From positions 1 through 48,804 of the forward strand of contig MLAK01001193.1 in assembly GCA_001839685.1 (NCBI GenBank): DNA of 48,804 nucleotides. The letters run 5' to 3'. This document shows, piece after piece, positions 9,740-20,000 of the stretch (position 1 is the stretch's first letter; every line of letters starts with the position of its first letter). A model generated the notes under the pieces. The model made no database searches, was not told where the DNA came from, and saw nothing but the letters and a program-made list of their open reading frames with translations. Source of the DNA: Tritrichomonas foetus. Lineage: Eukaryota > Parabasalia > Tritrichomonadida > Tritrichomonadidae. The position numbers were made by a program, and so were the translations under genes.

Positions 9740-10528
9740 GAAACGGATTATCTATCAATTAAATACATCTTTCAAATTTTTCGTGATGCCCAGTCAAAAT
9801 TATCTTTGATTTCAAAGAACTCCTGGTAAATTGACATATATTGGACATTATTTCTTTATACTTTCAATTATATATTATGCGAATGACACTAATTTTCGAC
9901 ACTTTTACATATATGCTGCCGAATAACATCAATTTAAATATATCTAAAACATGTGAATCCATCAACAGATCTGAAAAAGAATTTGGAAGTCCGAAGTTTT
10001 TCACACGATTTATTTATGATCACAAAAGTTTTTGAATAAGATAATCCAATTTTTCATAACATTATTTGCTTAATCATGGAATTACAATCCTAGTGGGCAC
10101 TCAATTCTCATTCCATTTTATAAATACATCACTCAATAATTATGAGTTATTAATTGATCTTGATAATGTAATTTGGGATTAATAACTATAAAAATACCAA
10201 TTATTTTGGATGCTGTCATGTAAAAAATCAATTATAATGGTTTTAGATCATTTCATCCTGTTCTTGTTTTCATTCTATTCTTGTTTTCATTCTGTTCTTG
10301 TTTTCATTCTATTCTTGTTTTCATTCTATTCGTGTTTTCATACAATACTTTCATAGCATCAATCTCAATGTTTTGTTTTTTTCTAATCTTCATTCACATG
10401 ACCAAATCCTGAATCATATAAAGTCTTTCTCACTGTGGAAAATTTGAATACCAGAATGAAAGATGAGTTAACTTTTTTCTTAACCGATTTTCTCTATCGT
10501 ACTTTTTGAATGAAATCCACATTTTTTG
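9740..10528. other. intergenic region between divergent genes
   Basis: Holds the 5' flanks of the B56 and Rab genes and a 17-bp tandem repeat (10259-10342). No gene recognised. A 64-codon frame at 9841-10035 has no family features. Confidence 0.4.
10259..10342. repeat. tandem repeat, 17-bp unit, five copies
   Basis: Five head-to-tail copies of a pyrimidine-rich unit (CTGTTCTTGTTTTCATT and variants), starting at 10259, 10276, 10293, 10310 and 10327. Copies differ at one or two positions (G/A at base 3, one G for T in the last). The array lies about 190 bases upstream of the Rab start codon. Confidence 0.95.
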
Positions 10529-11131
10529 ATGTCAGCGAAGGAATTCGCCAAAATTAAAGTTGTTTTTATAGGCGATACTTCTGTTGGCAAAACAGCTTTA
10601 TTTTATCAATTCCAAAACGCCCAATTTCAGACAGATTTACCAACAACAGTTGGTGGTGCCTGCGCAAACGTAAACGTCGATTTCGATAATGATTCCGTTC
10701 CACTCATGATTTGGGACACTGCTGGCCAGGAGCAGCTCCGAGCTATTGTTCCCATGTATATACAGCGATCAGCGTTCATTTTATTGGTTTATGATATATC
10801 AAATCGATTATCATTCGAAAGCTTGGAATCGTGGGTGAATTTAGTCACTGAAAAAGCCGAATGTTGGACCAAAATTATTCTTATTGGAAATAAGTCAGAT
10901 TTAGAAGATTCCCGACAAGTCGAATATTTTGAAGGGAGCGCTTTTGCAGAAAAAAATCGATTGTTGACTTTTTTAGAAACTTCAGCGAAAACGAAAGCCG
11001 GCGTGAAAGACATTTTGAATCTCATCGCAAAAACCTCAAAAAGTGACAGACAGATTCAGGAGATGCTCACCAGCATTAACCAGGAGGTTGTAATTTCAAC
11101 AGCAGATGATAAGAAAAAAAGATGCTGTTGA
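10529..11131 (+). CDS. Rab-family small GTPase
   Basis: A 200-residue Ras-superfamily GTPase with all nucleotide motifs: P-loop GDTSVGKT (15-22), switch I Thr at 40, WDTAGQE (62-68), NKSD (121-124) and ETSAK (150-154). It ends in a Cys-Cys pair for double geranylgeranylation, typical of Rabs that sit on vesicle membranes. The body resembles Rab5/Rab21-like endocytic Rabs in general form, but I cannot place it in a named subfamily. Start: the codon before the ATG is TTG and is not used here; the ATG at 10529 gives the normal short Rab N-terminus. The stop is TGA and TAAA follows downstream. Confidence 0.93.
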   Translation: MSAKEFAKIKVVFIGDTSVGKTALFYQFQNAQFQTDLPTTVGGACANVNVDFDNDSVPLMIWDTAGQEQLRAIVPMYIQRSAFILLVYDISNRLSFESLESWVNLVTEKAECWTKIILIGNKSDLEDSRQVEYFEGSAFAEKNRLLTFLETSAKTKAGVKDILNLIAKTSKSDRQIQEMLTSINQEVVISTADDKKKRCC

Positions 11132-11368
11132 ATTCATTATTTTATATTTAGTGTGTGTATTTTATTAAATAAAAATCTTTCAGATTCTCCTATTATTTTA
11201 ATATACGATTACAACTCGTGATTTACGAGATTTCGATTGAGAAAGACTTTCTTTTTAAGATGACTTTCCCACTTTTTCACATGTTAATCGGTCAATTACC
11301 GTGAGATGTGGACATATATCTATTCAAATAAAAGTAACCATATTCTCGTTGTCATGGCCGTTTAGTAA

Positions 11369-13315
11369 ATGGCGAAAAACTCAATTGACGATTCTTATCT
11401 GGAACATTCAATGGATTATGGAATGGACGGACAGTATGAAGGTAATTCATTCGGAAGTTTTAACCATGAAAGAATTGAAGCCATTCCGAAGAAAAATAAT
11501 TTTATTAATTTTAACAATTTCAATAGCAACAATAATTTCAATGTAAATGAAGGACCATCGATGGGGAATTTCGGAATGTTTGGAAACAATCAAGAGTCGT
11601 CAATGAACAATTTCAATTCAACAATTGGACAATCGAATGCGCAGCAATCGGGCGGAAGGCTTCTAAATAGAAAAATGATCAAACCGACACTTCTCAATAA
11701 AGATGAGCAATCGGAAAATATGAATTCCTCGGTGATGAATAAATCTTCCTCAATTAAGGTTGATTTAAATGTCAAAGGAACTAATGTGTTTGCAGCTTTA
11801 GGTGCTCCACCTATTCAAAAGCCGAACGTCACTAAAACAGAAATCCCACAAAATAATATTAATTTTATGTCAGTCCAACAACAACAAAATAAGCCAATTT
11901 TTGCTCAGCAACAACCAGTTGTAGCACAGCAGCCAATAATTGCACAGCAACAGCAGCCAATCTTTGCACAACAGCAGCAGGCACAAAAAATGAGTATTCC
12001 TGTCAAAGTCGGACCCAAAAATCAGATGATGAATGAATATTCTGAAGCTCCTTCACCGTCTCCGCAACAACCAAATATAATGATGGGAAATTATCAACAG
12101 CAATATGATGATTATTCTCCACCACCACAGCCACAACAATATCCTAACCTTAAGCAACAACAGCCAAAACAAACACAACCATCTAAACCGGCTTATTCTG
12201 CACCACCACAGCCAACTTTGTCTGATCTCTTTAATCAAAGACAAGCATCAATTGAAAATGGTTTTGCAACATCTCTTGAAAGATCAATGAACAATTTTAA
12301 ACGTGCTTTTTCAAATGAATTTCAAACAATTATGAGACAAGTCCAATCACCAACCCAATTGCTTGACATTGGAGAATTTTCCGAAAATTTAAAAGCTGAA
12401 GTAAGTAATTTAATCAACACTCCAATAAACGGTCTCGATATTGATTCAACTAATGTTACTCGAAAAGTTACAGCAGCTATTGACGAGTATACAAAACCTG
12501 TTAGTGTTTTACTCTCAGAAGCATCTTCAAGAAACGCACTTGCAGCAGATCATCATTTGTCTGAATTGCGACAACTACAAGAAGAGCTTGATTCTCTTCA
12601 TAATGTTCTGAGAGGAAGTACCGACAATATTGTGAAAGAGCTCCAGCGCGAAAGCCAGAACACAGCATCTATCAGAGACGCTGAACAACTGAAATTTCGT
12701 GATTTAGAACAAAAAATGCGAACCCTGAAAATGAAACATGTTGAACTTGAATCAAGGGCAAATAGACAAAATTCAGATCGTGAAGCTTTTGAACGTACAT
12801 CAAAACAATTCGAAGCAAAAAGACGTGAATGGGAAGAAGAAACACTTCCTACTTTATATGACGAAGGAGGAGTCCTTCGACAAAAAATAATGCAGCAACT
12901 TTCAAACCTTAAAAATGAAATCGAACATGAATCTTTCGAAGAACTCATAGAATTTGTAAACGAAGGACTAAAAACTGTGAAAGAGGAAAGTGACAACATG
13001 AGAAGTGAATTGATGCAGCTGGAATTAGCAAATAGAACTGTTATGGCAAAAGCTAAAGAGTCACACATGATGAGGCTCCCAATTCCTTCACAATCACAAA
13101 TGCGCCCTACAATAAATCCAGCATTGAATCAAACAGCTAATCCGATTTTGAATCAGACAACACAACAAATGAGTCAATCTTTTGCGCCACAACAGCAAGC
13201 TCCAAAATCAGCAAGAAGACAAATGTCTGTTGTGAATGAGGCTCAAGAAAAGCTACAATTAATTCGAAGAAAAAGGGAAGAAGCAATGAGAGATATCTCT
13301 GGGCAATTTTTATAG
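11369..13315 (+). CDS. Q/N-rich coiled-coil protein, unknown function
   Basis: 648 residues, not recognised as a family member. The first 160 residues are Asn/Met/Gly-rich and apparently disordered. Residues about 165-300 are extremely Gln/Pro-rich, with several repeats of an IFAQQQ / PIIAQQQ type. Residues about 305-580 are alpha-helical with long coiled coils. The tail (about 580-648) is Asn/Gln-rich again and ends in a basic helix. No membrane segment or enzyme motif is visible. This layout (disordered N-terminus, central coiled coil) is common in cytoskeletal or basal-body scaffolds; a distant resemblance to transition-fibre proteins is only a guess. The Gln tract codons are mostly CAA with CAG mixed in, so it is not a pure triplet expansion. 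Confidence 0.85.
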   Translation: MAKNSIDDSYLEHSMDYGMDGQYEGNSFGSFNHERIEAIPKKNNFINFNNFNSNNNFNVNEGPSMGNFGMFGNNQESSMNNFNSTIGQSNAQQSGGRLLNRKMIKPTLLNKDEQSENMNSSVMNKSSSIKVDLNVKGTNVFAALGAPPIQKPNVTKTEIPQNNINFMSVQQQQNKPIFAQQQPVVAQQPIIAQQQQPIFAQQQQAQKMSIPVKVGPKNQMMNEYSEAPSPSPQQPNIMMGNYQQQYDDYSPPPQPQQYPNLKQQQPKQTQPSKPAYSAPPQPTLSDLFNQRQASIENGFATSLERSMNNFKRAFSNEFQTIMRQVQSPTQLLDIGEFSENLKAEVSNLINTPINGLDIDSTNVTRKVTAAIDEYTKPVSVLLSEASSRNALAADHHLSELRQLQEELDSLHNVLRGSTDNIVKELQRESQNTASIRDAEQLKFRDLEQKMRTLKMKHVELESRANRQNSDREAFERTSKQFEAKRREWEEETLPTLYDEGGVLRQKIMQQLSNLKNEIEHESFEELIEFVNEGLKTVKEESDNMRSELMQLELANRTVMAKAKESHMMRLPIPSQSQMRPTINPALNQTANPILNQTTQQMSQSFAPQQQAPKSARRQMSVVNEAQEKLQLIRRKREEAMRDISGQFL

Positions 13316-13414
13316 CTTTTAATTTTTGTTATAATTGTATTAATACGAATGTTTGTATTTTTCTGTATGTAAAAATTATATTTTTCATGATAATCAACCT
13401 ATTTTGTATTATTT

Positions 13415-14630
13415 AGAGGTGCCAGGACCCCCCTCAAGACGCCAATTCTTTCGAAAATTATATATATGAATATACATATGGTGTAATAACAAACAAATGT
13501 TTAAACAACAAAATTGCCTCGCTAGGTGCAGAAATATGGATGAGTCGTANTCCAATTTTGTAAACCTTTCAAACCGCATTTCTGATGTATCGTGCTGAAG
13601 GAAGCGAGTCCACCTTTACCGAAGCTGATGCNCTTCAAATCAGCGTTAATTGGACTGTTATAGCCAAGAAAGAAGACCAGTGCCTCTTCAACGCTCATTA
13701 AAGCGTTCTCATCATCAGTTATTTGGCCAATAGGACTCAAAAAGCGAACTTTCTCTGCACGACTTTTCTTCTTACATTTCATGTTGATGACTGCTTCTCT
13801 CTTCTCTTCTGTTTTCTCTGCGTTGAAGTAATAACGTGCCCTTCGATGTGTCGACAACTTTCTGCTTAATAATTTCTCTAATGTCAATAAATGAATCGAT
13901 GTCAATATCTACAATGCTTGCATTGTGAGTGCCACCACTGGGGAACTCTGGCGGGTTGAAATAATCTTTGGGAAGTAGAATTTTTGCCTCTGAATATGGA
14001 AATCTATTCTCTTCTTCTCGTAATTCGATGTCTTCCTCCTCATCTGATGAGCAATCACCTTCAAAATCTAGAAAATGTGAGAGTAAGAAAGAGTCAAGAA
14101 CGTTCTCAATATATTTGTAAACTATTCAATATTAACGTAAATGGCGCCAAACTTTGTACCCCAAAAAATTTTTGCACCCGCTGAGCCGATTTGCTGTATA
14201 TTCTGATATGTTGTAGACTATGGAAGGAACTTACTTTTGAAGGATAGTTATCCCTCTGACTCGTACCTCACTTCGAGATAAATATCATTATTCAGAAAAA
14301 AAATGGAAAATTGCATTTTTCTCCACTTATAAAAATTATTTTATCATAAAAACAATTCTACACATTTGGTTATTGTGTGTTCATATATTAATATATAAAT
14401 TAATAGTTTTAGTCAAATAGATATAGAGTTATTGACGAAATAGTTGTTTCTTAGGATGATTTTTTATCTTGCTATCTACAGGAAATATATAGTTCTAAAT
14501 AGTATGATCTAATAGTATATAATCTATGAACTCTATAGGTAAAACCAAATCGTTGTTATGTTGTATACATGAGGAAATATGAGCCTTCAAAATTCATCAA
14601 AAAAATACGTTATTTAGTCCTGGCACCTCT
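13415..14630. mobile_element. 1.2-kb DNA transposon with 14-bp TIRs (hAT-like by target duplication)
   Basis: The ends are exact inverted repeats: AGAGGTGCCAGGAC at 13415-13428 and its complement at 14617-14630. They are bounded by an 8-bp target duplication. An 8-bp duplication is characteristic of hAT elements but also occurs in P, Merlin and Zisupton-type families, so the superfamily is not fixed. The interior carries a frameshifted minus-strand reading frame (about 13522-14140) without recognisable transposase motifs. The element is therefore probably non-autonomous or decayed. Two undetermined bases inside hint at a multicopy, collapsed assembly. It sits between two plus-strand genes and disrupts neither. 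Confidence 0.8.
13522..14140 (-). pseudogene. frameshifted gene remnant inside the transposon
   Basis: On the minus strand an open frame runs from about 14140 to about 13840. It encodes an acidic stretch (CSSDEEEDIEL), then a KILLPKDYFNPPEFPSGG segment and an Asp/Ile-rich helix. At about 13838-13846 the protein-like sequence moves to another frame and continues to a TAG at 13522-13524. That second part is Lys/Arg-rich, followed by an FLSPIGQITDDENALMSVEE segment and a Cys/His/Trp-containing end. The two halves read as one protein with a single indel. No known transposase catalytic motif was recognised. It could be an accessory gene or the C-terminal part of an unfamiliar transposase. Ambiguous bases lie at 13550 and 13632. 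Confidence 0.5.
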
Positions 14631-14834
14631 TATTATTTCCTCATCCAACATTTGTAAACTATTGAAATATTCCCGATATTCATTTCAAAAGATTGTATGT
14701 AGTCTCAATATAATTGATAAATTAAATAGGCTATCAATAGAAAAAATTGAAAGAACATAATGGAAAGCAGCCGTTATTCTCAGAATAATTCTTGAAGTTA
14801 GACGTTTGTGAATTCTTTCAAAAATCTCTCAAAT

Positions 14835-14840
14835 TCATTA
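14835..14840 (+). promoter_or_regulatory. initiator of the small membrane-protein gene
   Basis: TCATTA, +1 A at 14837, 11 bases before the ATG at 14848. It is a perfect trichomonad Inr and supports the start. Confidence 0.55.
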
Positions 14841-14847
14841 TTAATTG

Positions 14848-15339
14848 ATGTTATTCTTTCTTCTTTCTTTGATCGCATCAGAATGCCCGCACGGAACAGA
14901 TTATCGATATGACCAAGAATTCAACGTGACTATTCAAAAGGGAAAATGGTACTTTTTCTTCACCAATATTCCAAGCGATCCAGAAATTCCACTTCAAATG
15001 TCAGTCAAGTCAAACAATTCGGTTTCTTTATTCGCAGGCAAAATTACGGATTGCCCAAACGGCGCAGGAGAGCCTTTTCTCGTTGTTCCAGGAAATAACA
15101 GATATGTTCGTGGATTTTGCACTTACAGGGTTGACCTTGGCATGATTTCGGTTGGAATTCGTGCTGAAGAAAATGTGCGTGTTTTTGTGAGACTTGAAGG
15201 GCAGCATAAAGAAAACACAACTAAATTTATGGTTTTGAAGCTTGTTTTAATTTTGTTGGTGATGCTGACTTTATTATTCACCTTCTTCTGCAAAGTCGTC
15301 TTACCTAATGAAATGAAACAAAAATATAAGTCTGAGTAA
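14848..15339 (+). CDS. small type I membrane protein, unknown function
   Basis: 163 residues, unrecognised. A signal peptide (1-11, cleavage near SEC) is followed by a roughly 110-residue beta-rich ectodomain. The ectodomain has Cys at 13, 69 and 91 and N-glycosylation sites at 26, 56 and 123. One membrane segment (about 127-150) and a short basic tail follow. This is the layout of a trichomonad surface or secretory-pathway protein. A second protein with the same layout, but longer, lies at 42406-43431. The preceding TTG codon in frame is not taken as start. Confidence 0.8.
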   Translation: MLFFLLSLIASECPHGTDYRYDQEFNVTIQKGKWYFFFTNIPSDPEIPLQMSVKSNNSVSLFAGKITDCPNGAGEPFLVVPGNNRYVRGFCTYRVDLGMISVGIRAEENVRVFVRLEGQHKENTTKFMVLKLVLILLVMLTLLFTFFCKVVLPNEMKQKYKSE

Positions 15340-15929
15340 TTTCTTTGTTCTTAATAAACTCTATCTAAAGAATGCAATCTATTATTTTTGTGTGTTTGAA
15401 GCGAATATATGATCCATGAGTACATTATTTAATGCTGTGAGAGAAACTGTTTATGGTAGAAATGGTTTTTGGAAGTAATGGATTGTGAATAACAAGTATG
15501 TTTTGTGCTACATGAAAATGAAATCGAACTTCAGTTATTTGAAACTCCTATCTTTTTATTTTTCTGCGTTAGAATACACAAAGTTAAGAAAACTAATCTA
15601 TAAATCGAATGCATGTTTATCTTGATTATCAGAATGTATATTTCTGTAACTTATATCTTTTTCGAAACATTTTTTTAATATTCTGCAACAATTATGTGGA
15701 TAAGCCTCACCTGAATAATCAACTCGAGGAATGGGCTGAATGAAGACATTTTTTAACAACTCTCATTGTTTGATAAACTATCAGCCATTTCAAAATGGAT
15801 TTGTATCTTTTCTTCTTCTTCTTCTTTTTCTTTTTGTCTTTTGCTGTAAATGACTGTTCGTACTCTTCATTTTTGGAAATTACCAGAAGTTCACTTATGT
15901 GAAAATGCTTTTTAGATAATGCTATATTA
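15340..15929. other. intergenic, nothing recognised
   Basis: AT-rich. A CTT-rich stretch lies at about 15818-15840. No gene seen. Confidence 0.4.
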
Positions 15930-17014
15930 AATGGCGTTTTTTAAAACAACAAACTGAACCAAAAATCGAGTCGACAAAATTTCCAGATGAACACATTCAC
16001 TCTCTGAGTAGAACAATATTGGTTCTTTACAGAGTTTTACATAAGATATCCAATTTTGAACAAAAAAAGTAAGTTTGTTAAAAAGTTGAAAGTGTAAATA
16101 TTCGATTCAATTTCTTTTTTTCACTCTTATACATATGTAATATCTGAATTCTTGATTTCAAATCACTTATAATAAGAATAAAATATAGGAAATAATAATA
16201 CTGAGGAACATCAGGTTTCAAAATGTTTTCATTGCCTTCAAAAGAATCTATTGAAGGAAATTCTATAATGAACAAGTTCTGTTTATGACTGCAGTTACAG
16301 ACCTTTATAACCCAGGTAAATTTGTAGAATTTTACGATAATTTATTATTTAGGATCAATCATTCTGTGTTTTGATTAGCTGTTTTAAATAAAATTGACTG
16401 AATTCCCGAAGAAACTGTATTTTACATCTTGGATATAGTTGGCTATACAATGAATGATTAACTGAAAGAGAAACAAAGAGCTTTATTAATGAGAAATAAC
16501 ATCAAGAAACATTTGAATTTTGAAAAACATTCCAAAACAATCCAAGAAACTACTCAAACAGAAATTGTTGATATTCTTATGGAACGAAATGACATTAATT
16601 TCATAATAAATTATATTGAAGCTGTTTTATCATCAAGTTTGGAAATAGTTTTATAAATCGAAAATTTTGAAAGGATCATCCCTTCGCAAATTATTACGGA
16701 ATTTTCCCCAAAATCATGCAAGACTACTTTAGGAATATGAAGAAATTATTCCAATTTTATTTTGATTAAAGAAAGATCAAGCTTTCCAAAGTTTTGTTTT
16801 ACTGCCAAGAGAAATCTGTCAAAATTCTTCATTACCTCATCAAAAATCAATTGTTGATTTCTGTTTTCAGAATCATTTTTTCATTTTATTGATTCAAAAA
16901 GTTATCCACAGAAACTTTTTAAAAGAAAATTCAATTTTCGAACGAGTTTTTGAGTTGACTCTGCAGGCTATATATGCATTAAAAAAGTTTTCTCATTTTC
17001 ATAAATTCACATAA
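15930..17014 (+). pseudogene. decayed protein-coding gene, unknown family
   Basis: A frame starting with ATG at 16285 reads protein-like sequence for about 155 codons with only five stops (two TGA, two TAA, then TGA). It includes VTDLYNPGKFVEFYDNLL and TEIVDILMERNDINFIINYI. Protein-like sequence then continues in another frame (QAFQSFVLLPREICQNSSL and onward) for about 80 stop-free codons, to a TAA overlapping TAAA at 17012-17015. A further protein-like piece occurs upstream (about 15935-16070, with FPDEHIHSLSRTILVLYRV), probably the earlier part of the same gene. Stops and frame changes indicate a dead gene. The family is not recognised; the helical style resembles trichomonad ankyrin-type proteins, but that is a guess. 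Confidence 0.55.
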
Positions 17015-17063
17015 AAGAGTAACGTTTATTTAGCGCACGTTTACTTTTGAAACTTGACTCGAA

Positions 17064-20000
17064 ATGGAAGAAGGCTTATTAAAATCAATTCTTGACGACA
17101 ATCAAATCGAATTCGCCAAATTTACTGCTAATCCATCAAAATTTTTAAACATTGAATGTTTTCACTTTAATCTTCCAGTCCATCCAAGATTTAATCCTTT
17201 CGTCAATATCGAAGAGCTTCGAGTAATTGAACAAGACGTTGTCGATTTAAATTGGCTTGAGGATGTTCCCCATTTGACCACCCTTATCGTCTTCCACACG
17301 CAATTGAGAGATTCTACTGGATTGAAATTTACTCCACTTCTTAAAAAATTAATCCTAGAAAGAAGCAAGCTCACAAAATTTCCAGATATTTCGAATTTAA
17401 AGCAAATTGAGCATTTATCTGTATCGACAAATCCAATCAAAGAAATAACGTTCCCTAAATGCAACACTATCAAAATATTAGATATATCATCATGTGGACT
17501 TCATTCACTCTCAAATACTTTACTAAATATACCAAATCTTCAGACTTTATTAATCGGCGGAAATCGATTTCATGATTTTTCCATTTTAGACGTCCTAAGT
17601 AAGCTTGATAATTTAGTTGAACTTAATATTTATGACCCAAATTATGGTGATAATCCTATTTGTACATTACCGAATTATAACGTTATTTCTTTATCAATGC
17701 TTCCGCAAGTCACTTTTCTTGATACATATAAAGTTACTGATCGAATCAGACAAGCAGCCATCCAGAAAAAAGCAGATACAAGATTATATTATATAGCTAA
17801 ATCGGCATCAGATATGTCCGAAATTTCCACAAAATATTCTGAACTCGCAAGAAATGCATCAGCACAAGTTTCAAAAATCACATCAAAAATTTCAGTCAAT
17901 TCGAACGAACTTGCTCGAATTTATTCGATTTTAGATGAAGCTGAGTTTATTTCAAACACAATGAATGAGTTTTATAGATTAAGTTCAATGTTATCATTTG
18001 ATTCTGGCGGAACTATTTTATTTAATAAAATCGAAGATTTAAATGAATATGAAATGCCTTCAAGCATAAAAATTCTATCTGATGCAAAATTAACAGCTGT
18101 ATGGAATATTTCTCATCTTCCACTTCTTTCATTATTAGAAGAAGGTCATGCAAAACTTGAGAAAACTGATTATTATGTAAAATTGCCCTCACTTGAAGCT
18201 GGTGTTTCTGCAATTCAAGAATGGACGCAAACAAAGTCATTTGACAAAACTGAATCTTTTTGTGTTGATGAGACTGTATCATTTTGCCTTTATTGTAAAC
18301 ATTCAACAGCAGGATTTGTACCTGATTCATTAATGCTATTTTCGATTCCATTTGAAGAAAAAATTGCCGAAATTGATAATTTAGTTGATTCAATTGAAGT
18401 TTCATCAAATGAAGTGAAACAAGAAGCTACAGAAACATCCCTTGTTACGTTTAAAGGAAACTTTGATCTCACAGAATCATTAGTGACTGTAAATTTAGTT
18501 GATTGTAACATTCAAACACTTCAAATCTTTGATGGTATGATGAATCTTGAGAAAATTATTGTTCCATTTAATGAAATCCCAACAATTGCTGATGTTCCAA
18601 TGCTACCCAAACTTGAAGTTTTGGATGTTTCATTTAACAAAATTTCTGATGTCCAACAACTTGTTATTTCATCGGCTGCTGTGAGCTCAAATATAAAAGA
18701 AATTTCTATTTATGGAAATCCAGTTTGTGAACCAAAATCCATTCGATTTATTATGAATCTTTATCCTAATTCCGAAAAAATCTTTAAAGTAAGAGGAAAA
18801 TCATTATTTATTCCACCTAATTGTGATAATGATACATTTTTAAGCTCAATTAATGCCATTAGTTCAATTACTGTTCTAGATTTAAGAAGATTGTGTATTT
18901 CGACATTGGCACCACTCTCTGATCTTCCGCAATTAACTACTTTATTTGCAAGTGGCAATGATTTAACAACAATTGATTTTCAATCTGATACACTTGAATA
19001 TGCTGATTTTTCAGAAAATAAAATTACTGATTATCCAAGAAATGATTCATTCCCAAGACTTCATACTTTACTTTTAAATGGAAATCAATTGAATAGTTTT
19101 ACATCACTTTCTTCAGTTTGTGCTTTATTTGTAGGTGATAATAATATCGAAGAATTACCATCAAGTGATGATCTTCCCGTGCTTGAAGTTTTATTTATTC
19201 TTGGAAATCCAGTTGCCAAATCTTTCCCCGATTCACGTTTCGTCTTTGCTTTGCAAACACTAAAAATGCTAAATGGAAACATTATTTCTCCACAGCAAAG
19301 ACAAAAAATTAATAAACAATTTGCAGGCGTTTTATTCTTTGAAGATATCCCCAAGATTCTACAACCAAAACAAACAACACTTGATCTATCTAATAAAGAA
19401 ATGAGAGATGTTAATGCATTGACATCTCAAAATCTTGCTTCCTTAGACTTATCAAATAACTTGATTGCATCCATTGACTGGATGTATAATTCTGTTCCTC
19501 ATCTTCAACAGCTTCTTCTGCAAAATAATCAATTGCAAGCACTTAATTTTATTACTGCAGTTCCAAAAATCAAAGTTTTGAATCTTTCTGGTAATAAATT
19601 AAGTGATGCTCATCTTGATTCACTTTGTGCAATGAAATTACCACATCTTACGAGTTTAGGTTTAGCTAATAATAATTTAAAGCGTGCCCCAATGTTTTAT
19701 AGCTTCCAATCATTAGAATCTATTGATGTTTCACATAATTTCATAGCAACTGTTGATAAAAGTGCCTTTGAATGCCCCACGTTAAAAATCTTAAATCTTG
19801 GATATAATTCTCTTCGTAAATTGGATAATGTTGGTGTTCCTTCACTTTTATCACTTGATGTTTCCCACAATAGGATTACATCCGCTGATGAAGTTGGAAA
19901 ATTAAGAATCTGCCAAAAAATATTGAAATTCTGGTTTAATGATAATCCTCTTTCTCAAAGGATTGTACCAAGAATTCGATGTTTATGTATGTTACAGAGC

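Larger units (their letters stand above)
13407..14638. repeat. 8-bp target site duplication flanking a transposon
   Basis: TATTATTT occurs at 13407-13414 and again at 14631-14638, immediately outside the two terminal inverted repeats. It is an exact 8-bp direct repeat, as expected from staggered-cut insertion. Confidence 0.85.

Noticed and set aside
11301..11546. Plus-strand frame overlapping the start of the coiled-coil gene
   Set aside because: Shadow of the real frame; AT/hydrophobic noise with no motif.
12053..12290. Gln-codon region as a polyglutamine expansion locus
   Set aside because: Gln codons are CAA/CAG mixtures with other residues, stable low complexity rather than a pure repeat.
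12598..13068. 156-codon minus-strand frame opposite the coiled-coil gene
   Set aside because: Ser/Cys-rich antisense shadow of the helical coding region.
15820..15845. CTT-rich run as a triplet microsatellite of interest
   Set aside because: Short and imperfect; common in this sequence.
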